The notes under the pieces are model-generated. The model searched no databases. It was not told the origin of the DNA and saw only the letters and a program-made list of their open reading frames with translations. DNA of 15,392 bases from JANMZR01 sp040385875 (lineage in GTDB: Bacteria > Bacteroidota > Bacteroidia > Cytophagales > Spirosomataceae), in assembly GCA_040385875.1 (NCBI GenBank), contig JAZKGO010000220.1:1-15392 (forward strand), written 5' to 3'. This document shows, in pieces, positions 1 through 6,437 of this stretch; positions within the stretch are counted from its first letter, which is position 1; each line of letters opens with the position of its first letter. The position numbers and the translations under genes are program-made.

Positions 1-458
1 GCTTTGGCTGCACGTTCAGTTTTTTGAATTTTTTTATCAACTGATTCTAAATCTTTCAGAATAAGCTCATAATCAATAATTTCCTTGTCTGAAACAGGAT
101 TCACTCTGCCTTCCACGTGTACAATATTTTCGTCGTCGAAACAACGCACCACATGAATGATGGCATCTACTTCACGGATATTGGATAAGAATTTATTGCC
201 CAATCCTGCGCCCGTGCTGGCTCCTTTCACCAATCCTGCAATATCCATTATTTCCAAAATAGTGGGTAAAACTCTTTGTGGATTGACGAGCGTTTCTAAA
301 ATCCCTAGTCGTTCATCAGGAACATTTACGATGCCTACATTGGGTTCAATTGTACAAAAGGGATAATTGGCCGCTTCAGCTTTATTACTCGATATTGCAC
401 TGAATAAGGTCGACTTACCCACGTTGGGAAGTCCCACAATGCCACATTTTAAACCCAT
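1..458 (-). CDS. ychF: Redox-regulated ATPase YchF (partial, N-terminal 152 residues)
   Basis: This is the N-terminal part of the Obg-family P-loop protein YchF, a cytosolic ribosome-associated nucleotidase that prefers ATP. The G1 loop GLPNVGKST lies at residues 9-17, right after the family's near-invariant MGxKCGIVGL opening. The switch II/G3 segment DIAGLVKGA is at 72-80, followed by GLGNKFLSNIREVDAI, also characteristic. The segment between them reads STGAG, where I remember many homologues having SKGEG; this is a small variation. The start is the ATG at 458-456, the only start that fits the family. The C-terminal half (the TGS domain) is outside the window. Upstream lie a -7-like box at 498-505 and the terminator of the preceding PUR-like gene, so ychF probably has its own promoter. 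Confidence 0.97.
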   Translation of the reverse strand, partial: MGLKCGIVGLPNVGKSTLFSAISSNKAEAANYPFCTIEPNVGIVNVPDERLGILETLVNPQRVLPTILEIMDIAGLVKGASTGAGLGNKFLSNIREVDAIIHVVRCFDDENIVHVEGRVNPVSDKEIIDYELILKDLESVDKKIQKTERAAK

Positions 459-497
459 TTATTTTTTTAATTTTGATGTTTTTGAATGAATGAACCG

Positions 498-505
498 CAA
501 AATTA
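498..505 (-). promoter_or_regulatory. Candidate -7 promoter box for ychF
   Basis: On the minus strand this reads TAATTTTG followed by CGG, matching the Bacteroidota primary-sigma -7 consensus TAnnTTTG. It lies about 40 nt before the ychF ATG and downstream of the terminator at 538-562, as expected for an independent promoter. I see no good -33 TTTG at the right distance, so the call rests on one box. Confidence 0.4.
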
Positions 506-537
506 CGATTTTTTACTGTGATTACCAGCTCACCCAT

Positions 538-562
538 AAAAAAAGCCCTCAAATAGAGGGCT
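538..562 (-). terminator. Rho-independent terminator after the PUR/DUF3276 gene
   Basis: Read on the minus strand, AGCCCTC (562-556) pairs perfectly with GAGGGCT (550-544) around a 5-nt loop (TATTT). The stem is followed by a run of seven Ts (544-538, its first base also closing the stem). The hairpin begins about 27 nt after the stop codon of the DUF3276 gene and ends before the ychF promoter region, so it separates the two same-strand genes. On the plus strand no T-run follows the stem, so it should act in one direction only. Confidence 0.85.
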
Positions 563-588
563 CTTCATTTAAAAATTTCTTACTGGAT

Positions 589-909
589 TTAATCCCATTT
601 CAAATCAGATTTTCCATCCGACTCTTCAGCAACTTTGTCAAACTGACTAAAGTCAAAATCTGGCATCAGTTCGGTTTTTACATGATCAACGGACTCCTTA
701 AGTGCCTCCATAAACTTATCAAAATCTTCTTTGTAAAGAAACATTTTGTGTTTTTCATAAGTAAATCCATCATCTTTTTGATAGCGGCGACTTTCAGTAA
801 TGGTAATGTAATAATCACTAGATCTGGTTGATTTTACATCAAAAAAATAGGTACGCTTACCTGCTCTTACTCTTTTTGAAAAAATTTCTTCTCTTTCTCT
901 CTCTTCCAC
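589..909 (-). CDS. PUR family DNA/RNA-binding protein (DUF3276)
   Basis: The product is a 106-residue protein of the DUF3276 family, single-repeat relatives of the Pur-alpha nucleic-acid-binding fold found widely in Bacteroidota. The family signature is clear: an acidic/basic start (MEEREREEIFSKRVRAGKRT), then YFFDVKSTRSSDYYITITESRR, then a central KHKMFLYKEDFDKF. A variable acidic tail follows. The start codon is GTG (909-907): no ATG lies upstream in frame before a stop, and the encoded N-terminus matches the family. There is no evident Shine-Dalgarno site. A -7-like box at 957-964 and a strong terminator at 538-562 suggest a monocistronic unit. The physiological role of these proteins is not well established; nucleic-acid binding is inferred from the family. 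Confidence 0.92.
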   Translation of the reverse strand: MEEREREEIFSKRVRAGKRTYFFDVKSTRSSDYYITITESRRYQKDDGFTYEKHKMFLYKEDFDKFMEALKESVDHVKTELMPDFDFSQFDKVAEESDGKSDLKWD

Positions 910-956
910 AAGTTGATTGTTTAGGGGGTTAAGGACTAATTTTAGTTATTTGCTTT

Positions 957-964
957 CAAAAATA
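957..964 (-). promoter_or_regulatory. Candidate -7 promoter box for the PUR/DUF3276 gene
   Basis: The minus strand reads TATTTTTG, matching TAnnTTTG, about 48 nt upstream of the GTG start. No convincing -33 element is visible in the AT-rich DNA beyond it. Confidence 0.35.
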
Positions 965-1077
965 AAATTATTTTTTCTAATAATTGTATGTTCATGGGTA
1001 TTTCTTTAAAATTAATTTAATAATTGACGTTTAGTACAATTGAATTTCACATATTCTGTCTTTTTTAGGATAGTTTT

Positions 1078-1560
1078 TTGTTTTTAAGTATTAATTGCCC
1101 AATTTGTAAAAATATTCATATTGCCTTGTACATAAAACCGTTTATAATCGTTGTCTTTTTGATTAATCTAAGCTTTAATTCTTTTTGCCAAAAAAGAGTT
1201 TTAGGAGCCGAAAAATTAGGATTATGCTCTTTTTATGCTAATAAATTTGACGGATTGCAAACAGCTAACGGAGAAAAATACGACAAAGATCAATTTACAG
1301 CGGCTCACAAATCTTTGCCGTTTAATACTATTTTAGCCGTTTTTAATCTGGAAACCGAAAAGTATGTAATTGTGAGAGTAAATGACCGTGGGCCGTATCG
1401 TAAAACCAGATTGATTGATATTTCGAGGGCAGCAGCTGTCGAATTAGGAATAGTTTCTAGAGGCATTGCAAAAGTAAAAATAAGGATTTTAGGTTTTGAC
1501 AATTTCCAAAATTTAGAACCGATTGATCCACCAGGTCTGGAAGCCGAGTTTAAAAACTAA
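1078..1560 (+). CDS. RlpA-like double-psi beta-barrel protein (septal ring lytic transglycosylase family)
   Basis: This is a small exported protein with an RlpA-type double-psi beta-barrel domain. RlpA proteins cleave denuded (peptide-free) peptidoglycan strands in the envelope. Numbering from the TTG at 1078, the signature blocks are TANGEKYD (62-69), TAAHKSLPFNT (74-84), VRVNDRGP (99-106, containing the conserved Asp) and IDISRAAAVELGI (113-125). There is no SPOR domain, so it lacks the septal-peptidoglycan targeting module of Escherichia coli RlpA. No ATG is available: the frame opens after a TAG at 1066-1068. TTG 1078 has a weak upstream AGGA. TTG 1126 would give a tidier signal peptide (YIKPFIIVVFLINLSFNSFC) and a 144-residue product. 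Either start keeps the whole domain. Whether this copy has lytic activity is inferred from the family. Confidence 0.88.
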   Translation: MFLSINCPICKNIHIALYIKPFIIVVFLINLSFNSFCQKRVLGAEKLGLCSFYANKFDGLQTANGEKYDKDQFTAAHKSLPFNTILAVFNLETEKYVIVRVNDRGPYRKTRLIDISRAAAVELGIVSRGIAKVKIRILGFDNFQNLEPIDPPGLEAEFKN

Positions 1561-1688
1561 TAGAATCTGATAAATTGCTATTCGCTAGCTTATATATTTT
1601 TTATTAATCGTTTTTTGAAGAATTAAAACTTGCAGAGAGAACAAAAATCTGTTTTCTTTGAATTTGATTTATGTAATAATTTTTAGGA

Positions 1689-2582
1689 ATGGATTTAACC
1701 AAGGTTAGAGAGTACGGAAACATTGAATTTTTAGCTAAGCAATTGGTGGAGGGATTCATTACTGGGCAGCACAAGTCACCTTTTCATGGTTTTTCAGTTG
1801 AATTTGCCGAACATCGTGCCTATAATATTGGAGAGTCCACTCGCCATATCGACTGGCGTGTATTTGCCAAAACTGATAAATTGTTTGTAAAAAGATATGA
1901 GGAAGAGACTAATTTGCGCTGTTACTTATTGATTGATACTTCCTCTTCGATGTTTTTTCCTGAAAGTACAAATGGCAAACTTACTTTTAGTACAACTGCT
2001 GCTGCTTGCTTGGCTTATTTATTACAAAAGCAAAAAGATGCGGTCAGCCTGACTACTTTTTCCGACAATGTCGAAATTGAAACACCCGTAAAATCAACTC
2101 CTGGCCATATTTATACTCTTTTTCAGTATTTAGATGGGTTGCTTAAATTGCCTAAAAATGGACGTAGAACAGGTATTGTAAAAGTGCTGCATTATATTTC
2201 TGAAAAAATTCATACACGTTCATTAGTAGTGATTTTTTCTGATATGTTCGAAAATTTTGACCAGAAAGAGGATTTGTTTATGGCCTTGCAGCATCTTAAA
2301 CACAATCGGCATGAGGTGTTGCTTTTTCATGTGACAGATGCAAACAAAGAGCGTGATTTTGATTATGAAGACCGGCCTTATGAGTTTACCGATATGGAGT
2401 CAGGCGAAAAAGTTAAAATTCAGCCTGCAGAAGTGAAACAAAAATATCAAGAAACCGTGACTGAATATTTTAATGAGATAAAATTAAGATGTATGCAATA
2501 CAAAATTGATTTTGTGGAAGCGGATATCAATGAAGGTTTTGATAAAATACTTTCAGCTTTTTTGATGAAAAGAAATAAATAA
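1689..2582 (+). CDS. DUF58 domain-containing protein (von Willebrand A-like fold)
   Basis: This 297-residue DUF58 protein has the expected layout. The N-terminal block runs through FHGFSVEFAEHRAYNIGEST and HIDWRVFAKTDKLFVKRYEEE (to about residue 73), followed by a VWA-like domain. The MIDAS metal-site motif DTSSS is at 83-87, with a second acidic strand end IFSD at 182-185. DUF58 proteins are usually encoded with MoxR-type AAA+ ATPases and Bat/VWA membrane proteins and are linked to envelope stress or complex assembly. None of those partners is in this window, although a DUF58 gene standing apart from them is not rare. The start is the ATG at 1689 with AGGA immediately before it. No membrane segment is evident, so it is probably cytosolic. 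It ends 2 bp from the convergent thioredoxin-like gene. Confidence 0.93.
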   Translation: MDLTKVREYGNIEFLAKQLVEGFITGQHKSPFHGFSVEFAEHRAYNIGESTRHIDWRVFAKTDKLFVKRYEEETNLRCYLLIDTSSSMFFPESTNGKLTFSTTAAACLAYLLQKQKDAVSLTTFSDNVEIETPVKSTPGHIYTLFQYLDGLLKLPKNGRRTGIVKVLHYISEKIHTRSLVVIFSDMFENFDQKEDLFMALQHLKHNRHEVLLFHVTDANKERDFDYEDRPYEFTDMESGEKVKIQPAEVKQKYQETVTEYFNEIKLRCMQYKIDFVEADINEGFDKILSAFLMKRNK

Positions 2583-2584
2583 GG

Positions 2585-3994
2585 CTATTTGTTAGTCATT
2601 CGTTCCATTTTATTAATCAAATCCTCCATCTGATCTTCCTCAAGGCCACGTCCAATTATTTTCTTATCCTTATCCAATAAAATTACCTGAGGTGTTGTAT
2701 AAACATTGTATTTCGAACGGAAATCGGTAATACTAAATTTATCATATACATTGATAAACTGCGCAGTTTTCATGGTTTTGATAAAAGTTTTCATTTTATC
2801 CAAATCATTGACAGTGCTAGCGGCAAAAACTTTAAGACCTTTGCTTTTCATTTTCTCATAAAAACTCAGAATTTTTGGTGCTCTTTCTTTGCAATGGCTA
2901 CATTCTGGATCATATAAAAACATTAAGGTGTATTTTGCATTCAAATCGTACAAGGTAATGAGTTGATTACCAGTAGTATCTACTAACTGAGCATTCTGTA
3001 TTTTTTGTCCAAGCAATACATTTTTGACAGCTATTTTTTTCTCATTTATAGGGGCTAAAGTAGCTGAATCCCAAAGGCTAGGCATGCCCAAAAAGTATTT
3101 TTCGGCCATGTGCACAAATACAGCATCACCACCCATAAAGTTTGGTCTTTCGTATCGGCTGGCAATATGGCTAGAAAAATATCTCTGCATATTGCGAGTA
3201 TTTTGGGCCTTTTTCATAATAAAATCGGCCGCTTTACTTAATGAATCAGGTATTTGGTAGGTCAAATTATCCAAATAATAATCGATTTTACCTTCCAAAT
3301 AGGGAGTTTTAATAAACATTTCATCAGATAAATCCATATTGTCGAAATAGTGATTTTGAATCCATCTTAATGAAAAAGTTGAATCTATTCCTCCATTTTG
3401 TAATTTAGGTGCTTCCGGAATATTGGGCTGCTGTGGTGCTTTGAGTAGCTTAGCGGCAATTGAATTTTTGTTTTTTTCAAAGAAATCTTTCTGATATTTC
3501 ATTACCCCCTCTTGAAGGGCTTTGATCATTTCAGTTACTTTGATATCTGGCTGTTTTTTCTGAATAGTATTAAGATTTTGAAATTCTTTATTTTTTTCAG
3601 CCATCGTGTTTTGATAGTCATAAAAAACTTTGTTTTCCTCAGATCGAATAACTCTCAATTTTGAATGATCATAAGTAGTATCGGTTTCCATTTCTATTTC
3701 CGAATCATTCCCAATAATCAACTGGATAGATTTTGAGGTGCCTACTGAAATAATATAAATCCCTTTTGGTAATTCGGTATCACCTTTGAACTCAATATTT
3801 CCATTTGCATCGCAAACCGTGGTGTCCTTTATGATTTGACTTTTGGGGCTTAGATAAAAATGAGCTAAATAACAAGTGGAATCTTTTAATCCATTGACTT
3901 TGAGCTTAATGCTATAATTTTTTTTGCTTTGGGCTTGAATAGTATATTGTGTGAATGGTAATATAATCAGAAGAAGCAGCAAATATTTTTTCAT
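2585..3994 (-). CDS. Exported thioredoxin-fold protein (DUF4369 / TlpA-like)
   Basis: This 469-residue protein begins with a signal peptide (MKKYLLLLLIILPFTQYTIQA, about residues 1-22). Next comes a beta-rich DUF4369-type domain (about 25-115) and a central, mostly helical region resembling DUF5106 (about 120-325). The C-terminal thioredoxin/AhpC-TSA domain has the active-site motif CSHC at 365-368 within FLYDPECSHCKERAP, and the cis-proline motif TTPQ at 433-436. This arrangement is common in Bacteroidota periplasmic thiol:disulfide proteins, often several paralogues per genome. The likely role is reduction or exchange of periplasmic disulfides; the partner cannot be named from sequence. It is transcribed away from the ydcF-like gene and has a candidate promoter box at 4105-4112. 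Confidence 0.93.
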   Translation of the reverse strand: MKKYLLLLLIILPFTQYTIQAQSKKNYSIKLKVNGLKDSTCYLAHFYLSPKSQIIKDTTVCDANGNIEFKGDTELPKGIYIISVGTSKSIQLIIGNDSEIEMETDTTYDHSKLRVIRSEENKVFYDYQNTMAEKNKEFQNLNTIQKKQPDIKVTEMIKALQEGVMKYQKDFFEKNKNSIAAKLLKAPQQPNIPEAPKLQNGGIDSTFSLRWIQNHYFDNMDLSDEMFIKTPYLEGKIDYYLDNLTYQIPDSLSKAADFIMKKAQNTRNMQRYFSSHIASRYERPNFMGGDAVFVHMAEKYFLGMPSLWDSATLAPINEKKIAVKNVLLGQKIQNAQLVDTTGNQLITLYDLNAKYTLMFLYDPECSHCKERAPKILSFYEKMKSKGLKVFAASTVNDLDKMKTFIKTMKTAQFINVYDKFSITDFRSKYNVYTTPQVILLDKDKKIIGRGLEEDQMEDLINKMERMTNK

Positions 3995-4104
3995 TCAATT
4001 ATTGGTCTCTTTTAGTATTATTTTTAAACTAGGTTTAACAGAAAATTAAAATTTTTTGAGTAAATCTTTAAACCTTGAAAATCAAAATTCATTAATTATT
4101 CTCA

Positions 4105-4112
4105 CAAAATTA
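4105..4112 (-). promoter_or_regulatory. Candidate -7 promoter box for the thioredoxin-fold gene
   Basis: The minus strand reads TAATTTTG, matching TAnnTTTG, about 111 nt upstream of the ATG at 3994. The perfect palindrome CAACAATTGTTG (4124-4135) lies just upstream of it, where an operator or activator site would be expected. The -33 element is not clear. Confidence 0.4.
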
Positions 4113-4123
4113 ACGCATATCAG

Positions 4124-4135
4124 CAACAATTGTTG
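4124..4135. promoter_or_regulatory. 12-bp perfect palindrome between divergent genes (possible operator)
   Basis: CAACAATTGTTG is a perfect inverted repeat located between the divergent thioredoxin-fold gene (minus) and the ydcF-like gene (plus). It is about 12 bp upstream of the candidate -7 box of the former and 34 bp upstream of the ATG of the latter. Position and symmetry fit a binding site for a dimeric regulator. AT-rich palindromes of this length also occur by chance, so this is only a candidate. Confidence 0.3.
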
Positions 4136-4168
4136 AATTTTGCACTTAAAATCCGATTAAAAAAATTT

Positions 4169-4740
4169 ATGTTTCACTTCTTTTCAAAACTATTAACGCT
4201 CTTTTTAATGCCTTTTTTTTGGCTATTTGTCTTTATTGCGATGGCCTATTTTTCCAAATCAGATAAAAGACGAAACTGGGCAATCAAAGTTGCATTTTTT
4301 ATATTATTTATATTTGGGAATTCTTATTTAGCTTCCAGAATTATGAGTTGGTGGGAACCTAAACCCATTGAAATGTCAAAATTGCAAAATCATGAGGTGG
4401 TGGTGGTTTTAGGGGGTGGTATTGCCAATGAATTGAAGTGGCCTTATGATAGAGGCCATTTTGACCCATCGGCGGATAGATTATTGCAAGCTTTTCAACT
4501 GTATAAAGCAGGAAAGATTCATAAAATATTGGTTTCTGCGGGTACGTCAAGTGCTAATAAGTCACGCACTGAGGCAAGTATTTCAAGAGAGTTTTTAATC
4601 AGTACGGGAGTTCCCGAATCGGATATTTTGATAGACATACAATCAAAAAATACCTTCGAAAATGCTTTGTTTTCGAAAACTATTTTGAAAGCGAATAGAT
4701 TGGAGTATTCAAAAATACTTTTAATCACTTCAGCTTATCA
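4169..4740 (+). CDS. YdcF/ElyC-like DUF218 membrane protein (partial, 3' end in assembly gap)
   Basis: The first 190 residues of a DUF218 (YdcF/ElyC/SanA-type) protein are visible. Two membrane segments (about 10-27 and 39-56) precede the DUF218 domain. That domain opens with EVVVVLGGGI (76-85) and continues with DPSADRLLQAFQLYKAGKI, a KILVSAG strand (119-125), EASISREFLISTGVPESDI and the ENALFSKTIL helix. The visible part ends in LLITSAY. E. coli ElyC acts in envelope and lipid-carrier homeostasis; a similar role here is inferred, and the exact substrate is unknown. I chose the ATG at 4169, whose product begins MFHFFSKLLTLFLMP. A TTG at 4130 in the same frame would add 13 charged residues and lies in the palindrome region. 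The last roughly 50-60 residues expected for the family are missing in the Ns. Confidence 0.88.
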
Positions 4741-4840
4741 NNNNNNNNNNNNNNNNNNNNNNNNNNNNNNNNNNNNNNNNNNNNNNNNNNNNNNNNNNNN
4801 NNNNNNNNNNNNNNNNNNNNNNNNNNNNNNNNNNNNNNNN
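4741..4840. other. Assembly gap (100 N)
   Basis: Exactly 100 undetermined bases. A run of 100 is the usual placeholder for a gap of unknown length. The gap removes the 3' ends of two convergent genes, the ydcF-like gene (plus) and pfkA (minus). The true gap is probably longer than 100 bp (see findings). Confidence 0.98.
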
Positions 4841-5802
4841 ATACGTGCCATACGCATCAAATCATGATAAATGGGCTTTTTTAAAGTGATGGTATCATGA
4901 AAGGGAGTAAACACCAATTCATTATTCATAACTCCCGCCATTACATTTTTGCCGCCTGCCAAAAGGCCTTCTAGGGCACCTAAGCCAAGTCGGCTTGCCA
5001 AAATACGGTCACTAGCTGTTGGTGTGCCCCCTCTTTGAATATGGCCAAGTGTAGTTACTCTTATATCCACATCAGCATTCATTTGAGCTTTTATTTTTTG
5101 AGCAATTATTTGGGCATTGCCTTCTTCATCGCCTTCAGCAACTATCACTATTGAGGATGATTTTTGACGTTCAAAGCCACTATTGAGCAATTTTACAACA
5201 TCTTCTGGTGTAGTAAGGTTTTCGGGCACCATCACCGATTCGGCTCCGCCAGCGATTCCACATTCAATTGCAATATAACCTGAATCACGTCCCATTACTT
5301 CTACAAAAAACACTCGATCGTGCGAATCAGCAGTATCTCGAATTTTATCAATTGCCTCCATGGCAGTATTCACAGCAGTATCATAGCCAATGGTATAGTC
5401 TGTGCCAAATAAGTCATTATCAATCGTTCCTGGAGCGCCTACTGTTGGTATTCCAAATTCATTGTAAAAAATTTCTGCTCCGGTAAATGTACCATTTCCT
5501 CCAATAGCCACTAAGCCGTCAATTTCATGCTTAACTAGCTGATCATACGCTTTTTTGCGGCCCTCTGTGGTCATAAACTCTTTACTACGTGCCGATTTTA
5601 AAATGGTACCACCCCTTTGAATAATATTACTCACGCTTCTGCTGTTCATTTCGAAAATATCACCCGCAATCATCCCATTATAGCCTCTCATTATTCCGAA
5701 AACTTCTACGTTATGGTAAACGGCCCCACGTACTATCGCTCGTACACAAGCATTCATGCCAGGTGCATCACCACCAGAAGTAAAAACTGCAATTCTTTTC
5801 AT
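4841..5802 (-). CDS. pfkA: 6-phosphofructokinase (ATP-type PFK-1; last few residues in assembly gap)
   Basis: PfkA phosphorylates fructose 6-phosphate to fructose 1,6-bisphosphate in glycolysis, in the cytosol. Visible motifs are TSGGDAPGMN (8-17), the nucleotide/Mg loop GGNGTFTGA (101-109), the catalytic PGTIDND (124-130, with the base Asp at 128), VMGRDSGYIA (169-178) and LGHIQRGGTP (252-261). The third residue of the GGxGT loop is Asn103, where E. coli PfkA and most homologues have the Mg-binding Asp. The next residue in the loop, Gly104, is retained, as expected for the ATP-dependent rather than the PPi-dependent type. The start is the ATG at 5802-5800; an in-frame ATG at 5847 would add 15 residues not seen in the family. 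320 residues are readable before the gap, close to full length (E. coli PfkA has 320), so only a short C-terminal tail is missing. Confidence 0.95.
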
Positions 5803-5877
5803 GCTAATATAATTGTTTTTTAAAGGTAGCATGGAATGCCCAAACATTCATTGTGCGGTTTGTATTAGCACCTTTTA

Positions 5878-6065
5878 TGGGCATTTCATGAGTATTTAAT
5901 TGTTTTTTTTAAGGTCTCCTTGAAATCCTGACACAAGTCGGATTCGATGTAGTCAATGTCCAATTGATTTTCAAAGAATCTCGCAGAGTCTTTGACCTGC
6001 GAGCATAGTGCTGTTTTTTTTACACTATGGAATTGGGCATTTCATGGATAAATCCAATTGATTTT
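5878..6065. repeat. Cluster of short direct repeats upstream of pfkA
   Basis: TGGGCATTTCATG is repeated exactly at 5878-5890 and 6034-6046. TCCAATTGATTTT is repeated exactly at 5959-5971 and 6053-6065. TGTTTTTTTTA occurs at 5901-5911 and 6012-6022. Around the first pair, similarity extends imperfectly for about 33 bp (5878-5910 against 6034-6066, with a 2-bp offset and several mismatches). This suggests an old local duplication or repeated binding sites. There are no terminal inverted repeats, so I do not call a mobile element. Confidence 0.6.
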
Positions 6066-6130
6066 ATTATTTCCTGTGTTAACCTCTTCGAAAAATGTCG
6101 ATTTATTATTAAATCTAATCGTGGGCTATT
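5886..6130 (-). pseudogene. Possible decayed reading frame (two overlapping open frames)
   Basis: On the minus strand a 36-codon open stretch (6130 to the TAA at 6022-6020) has rich, non-repetitive composition, for example FSKRLTQEIIKSIGFIHEMP. It overlaps, one frame back, a 51-codon stretch (6041 to the TGA at 5888-5886) that contains QVKDSARFFENQLDIDYIES. Read in sequence they look like one protein of about 80 residues broken by a frameshift. Neither has an ATG at its beginning, and I recognise no family. The same bases form the hairpins above, so coding and structural readings compete. The open frames may also be chance. Confidence 0.2.
5924..6029. other. Three hairpins in close succession (possible structured RNA or DNA element)
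   Basis: Hairpin 1 (5924-5944): AATCC and GAC pair with GTC and GGATT around an ACAA loop, with one bulged T. Hairpin 2 (5980-6003): CTCGCAG pairs with CTGCGAG and an inner GTC/GAC adds three pairs around a TTT loop, with one bulged A. Hairpin 3 (6004-6029) starts at the next base: CATAGTG pairs with CACTATG around a 12-nt loop containing eight Ts. TCAAAGA (5971-5977) can instead pair with TCTTTGA (5989-5995), which would disrupt hairpin 2. The structures are symmetric enough to form on either strand. I do not recognise a known RNA family. Read on the minus strand the element would lie in a long pfkA leader. Confidence 0.4.
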
Positions 6131-6429
6131 TCACTCTCTATTATTTTATGACAAACAAAATAAACTTTTTGTTTTGATTTTAATGGTTTTCAAATGCAAG
6201 CAATTAAGTTTTTTTTAAAGAAAATCAGAATCTAATAAAAATATTACTTAAATATATTCCTATTTCTAGAATGCAAATTTATCGTATTTATCTAGATTGA
6301 AGAAAGTTTTTTTTAAAAAACTATGATAATCCCATATATAATTTCGTTCAAAATGAAAAAATCCAAATTTCTCAAAATTTAGTTATGCGCTGCTCACTTT
6401 AGTTTATTAATAATTGGGCATACAATTTG

Positions 6430-6437
6430 TACTTTTG
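6430..6437 (+). promoter_or_regulatory. Candidate -7 promoter box for the DUF5723 gene
   Basis: TACTTTTG followed by TAG matches TAnnTTTG, 69 nt before the ATG at 6507. The copy of TGGGCAT at 6415-6421 lies just upstream. A TTG at 6414-6416 is too close (13 bp) to be a normal -33 element. Confidence 0.45.

Noticed and set aside
490..831. 113-codon plus-strand frame opposite the PUR/DUF3276 gene
   Set aside because: Runs through the terminator hairpin and is antisense to a clear family member; composition is typical of a shadow frame.
1560..1620. Possible terminator after the RlpA-like gene
   Set aside because: Only 4-5 bp AT-rich pairings before a T6 run; too weak to call.
4130..4168. Longer ydcF-like start at TTG 4130
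   Set aside because: Adds 13 residues ahead of the normal N-terminus and overlaps the palindrome; the ATG at 4169 gives the expected membrane-segment start.
5936..5950. GGATTCGATG resembling a tRNA T-loop
   Set aside because: No matching T-stem, anticodon arm or acceptor stem around it.
6014..6021. A8 run plus downstream hairpin as a programmed -1 frameshift site on the minus strand
   Set aside because: The upstream frame terminates at a TAA formed by the first bases of the run, so the ribosome would stop before it could slip on the full heptamer.
5878..6046. 13-bp direct repeats as a target-site duplication of a 143-bp insertion
   Set aside because: No terminal inverted repeats just inside the repeats, and a second 13-bp repeat crosses the proposed boundary, so a simple insertion does not explain the pattern.
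6027..6218. 63-codon plus-strand frame in the pfkA/DUF5723 intergenic region
   Set aside because: Low-complexity hydrophobic product (ending in LMVFKCKQLSFF), no ribosome-binding site, no family resemblance; it is antisense to the better-looking minus-strand frames.
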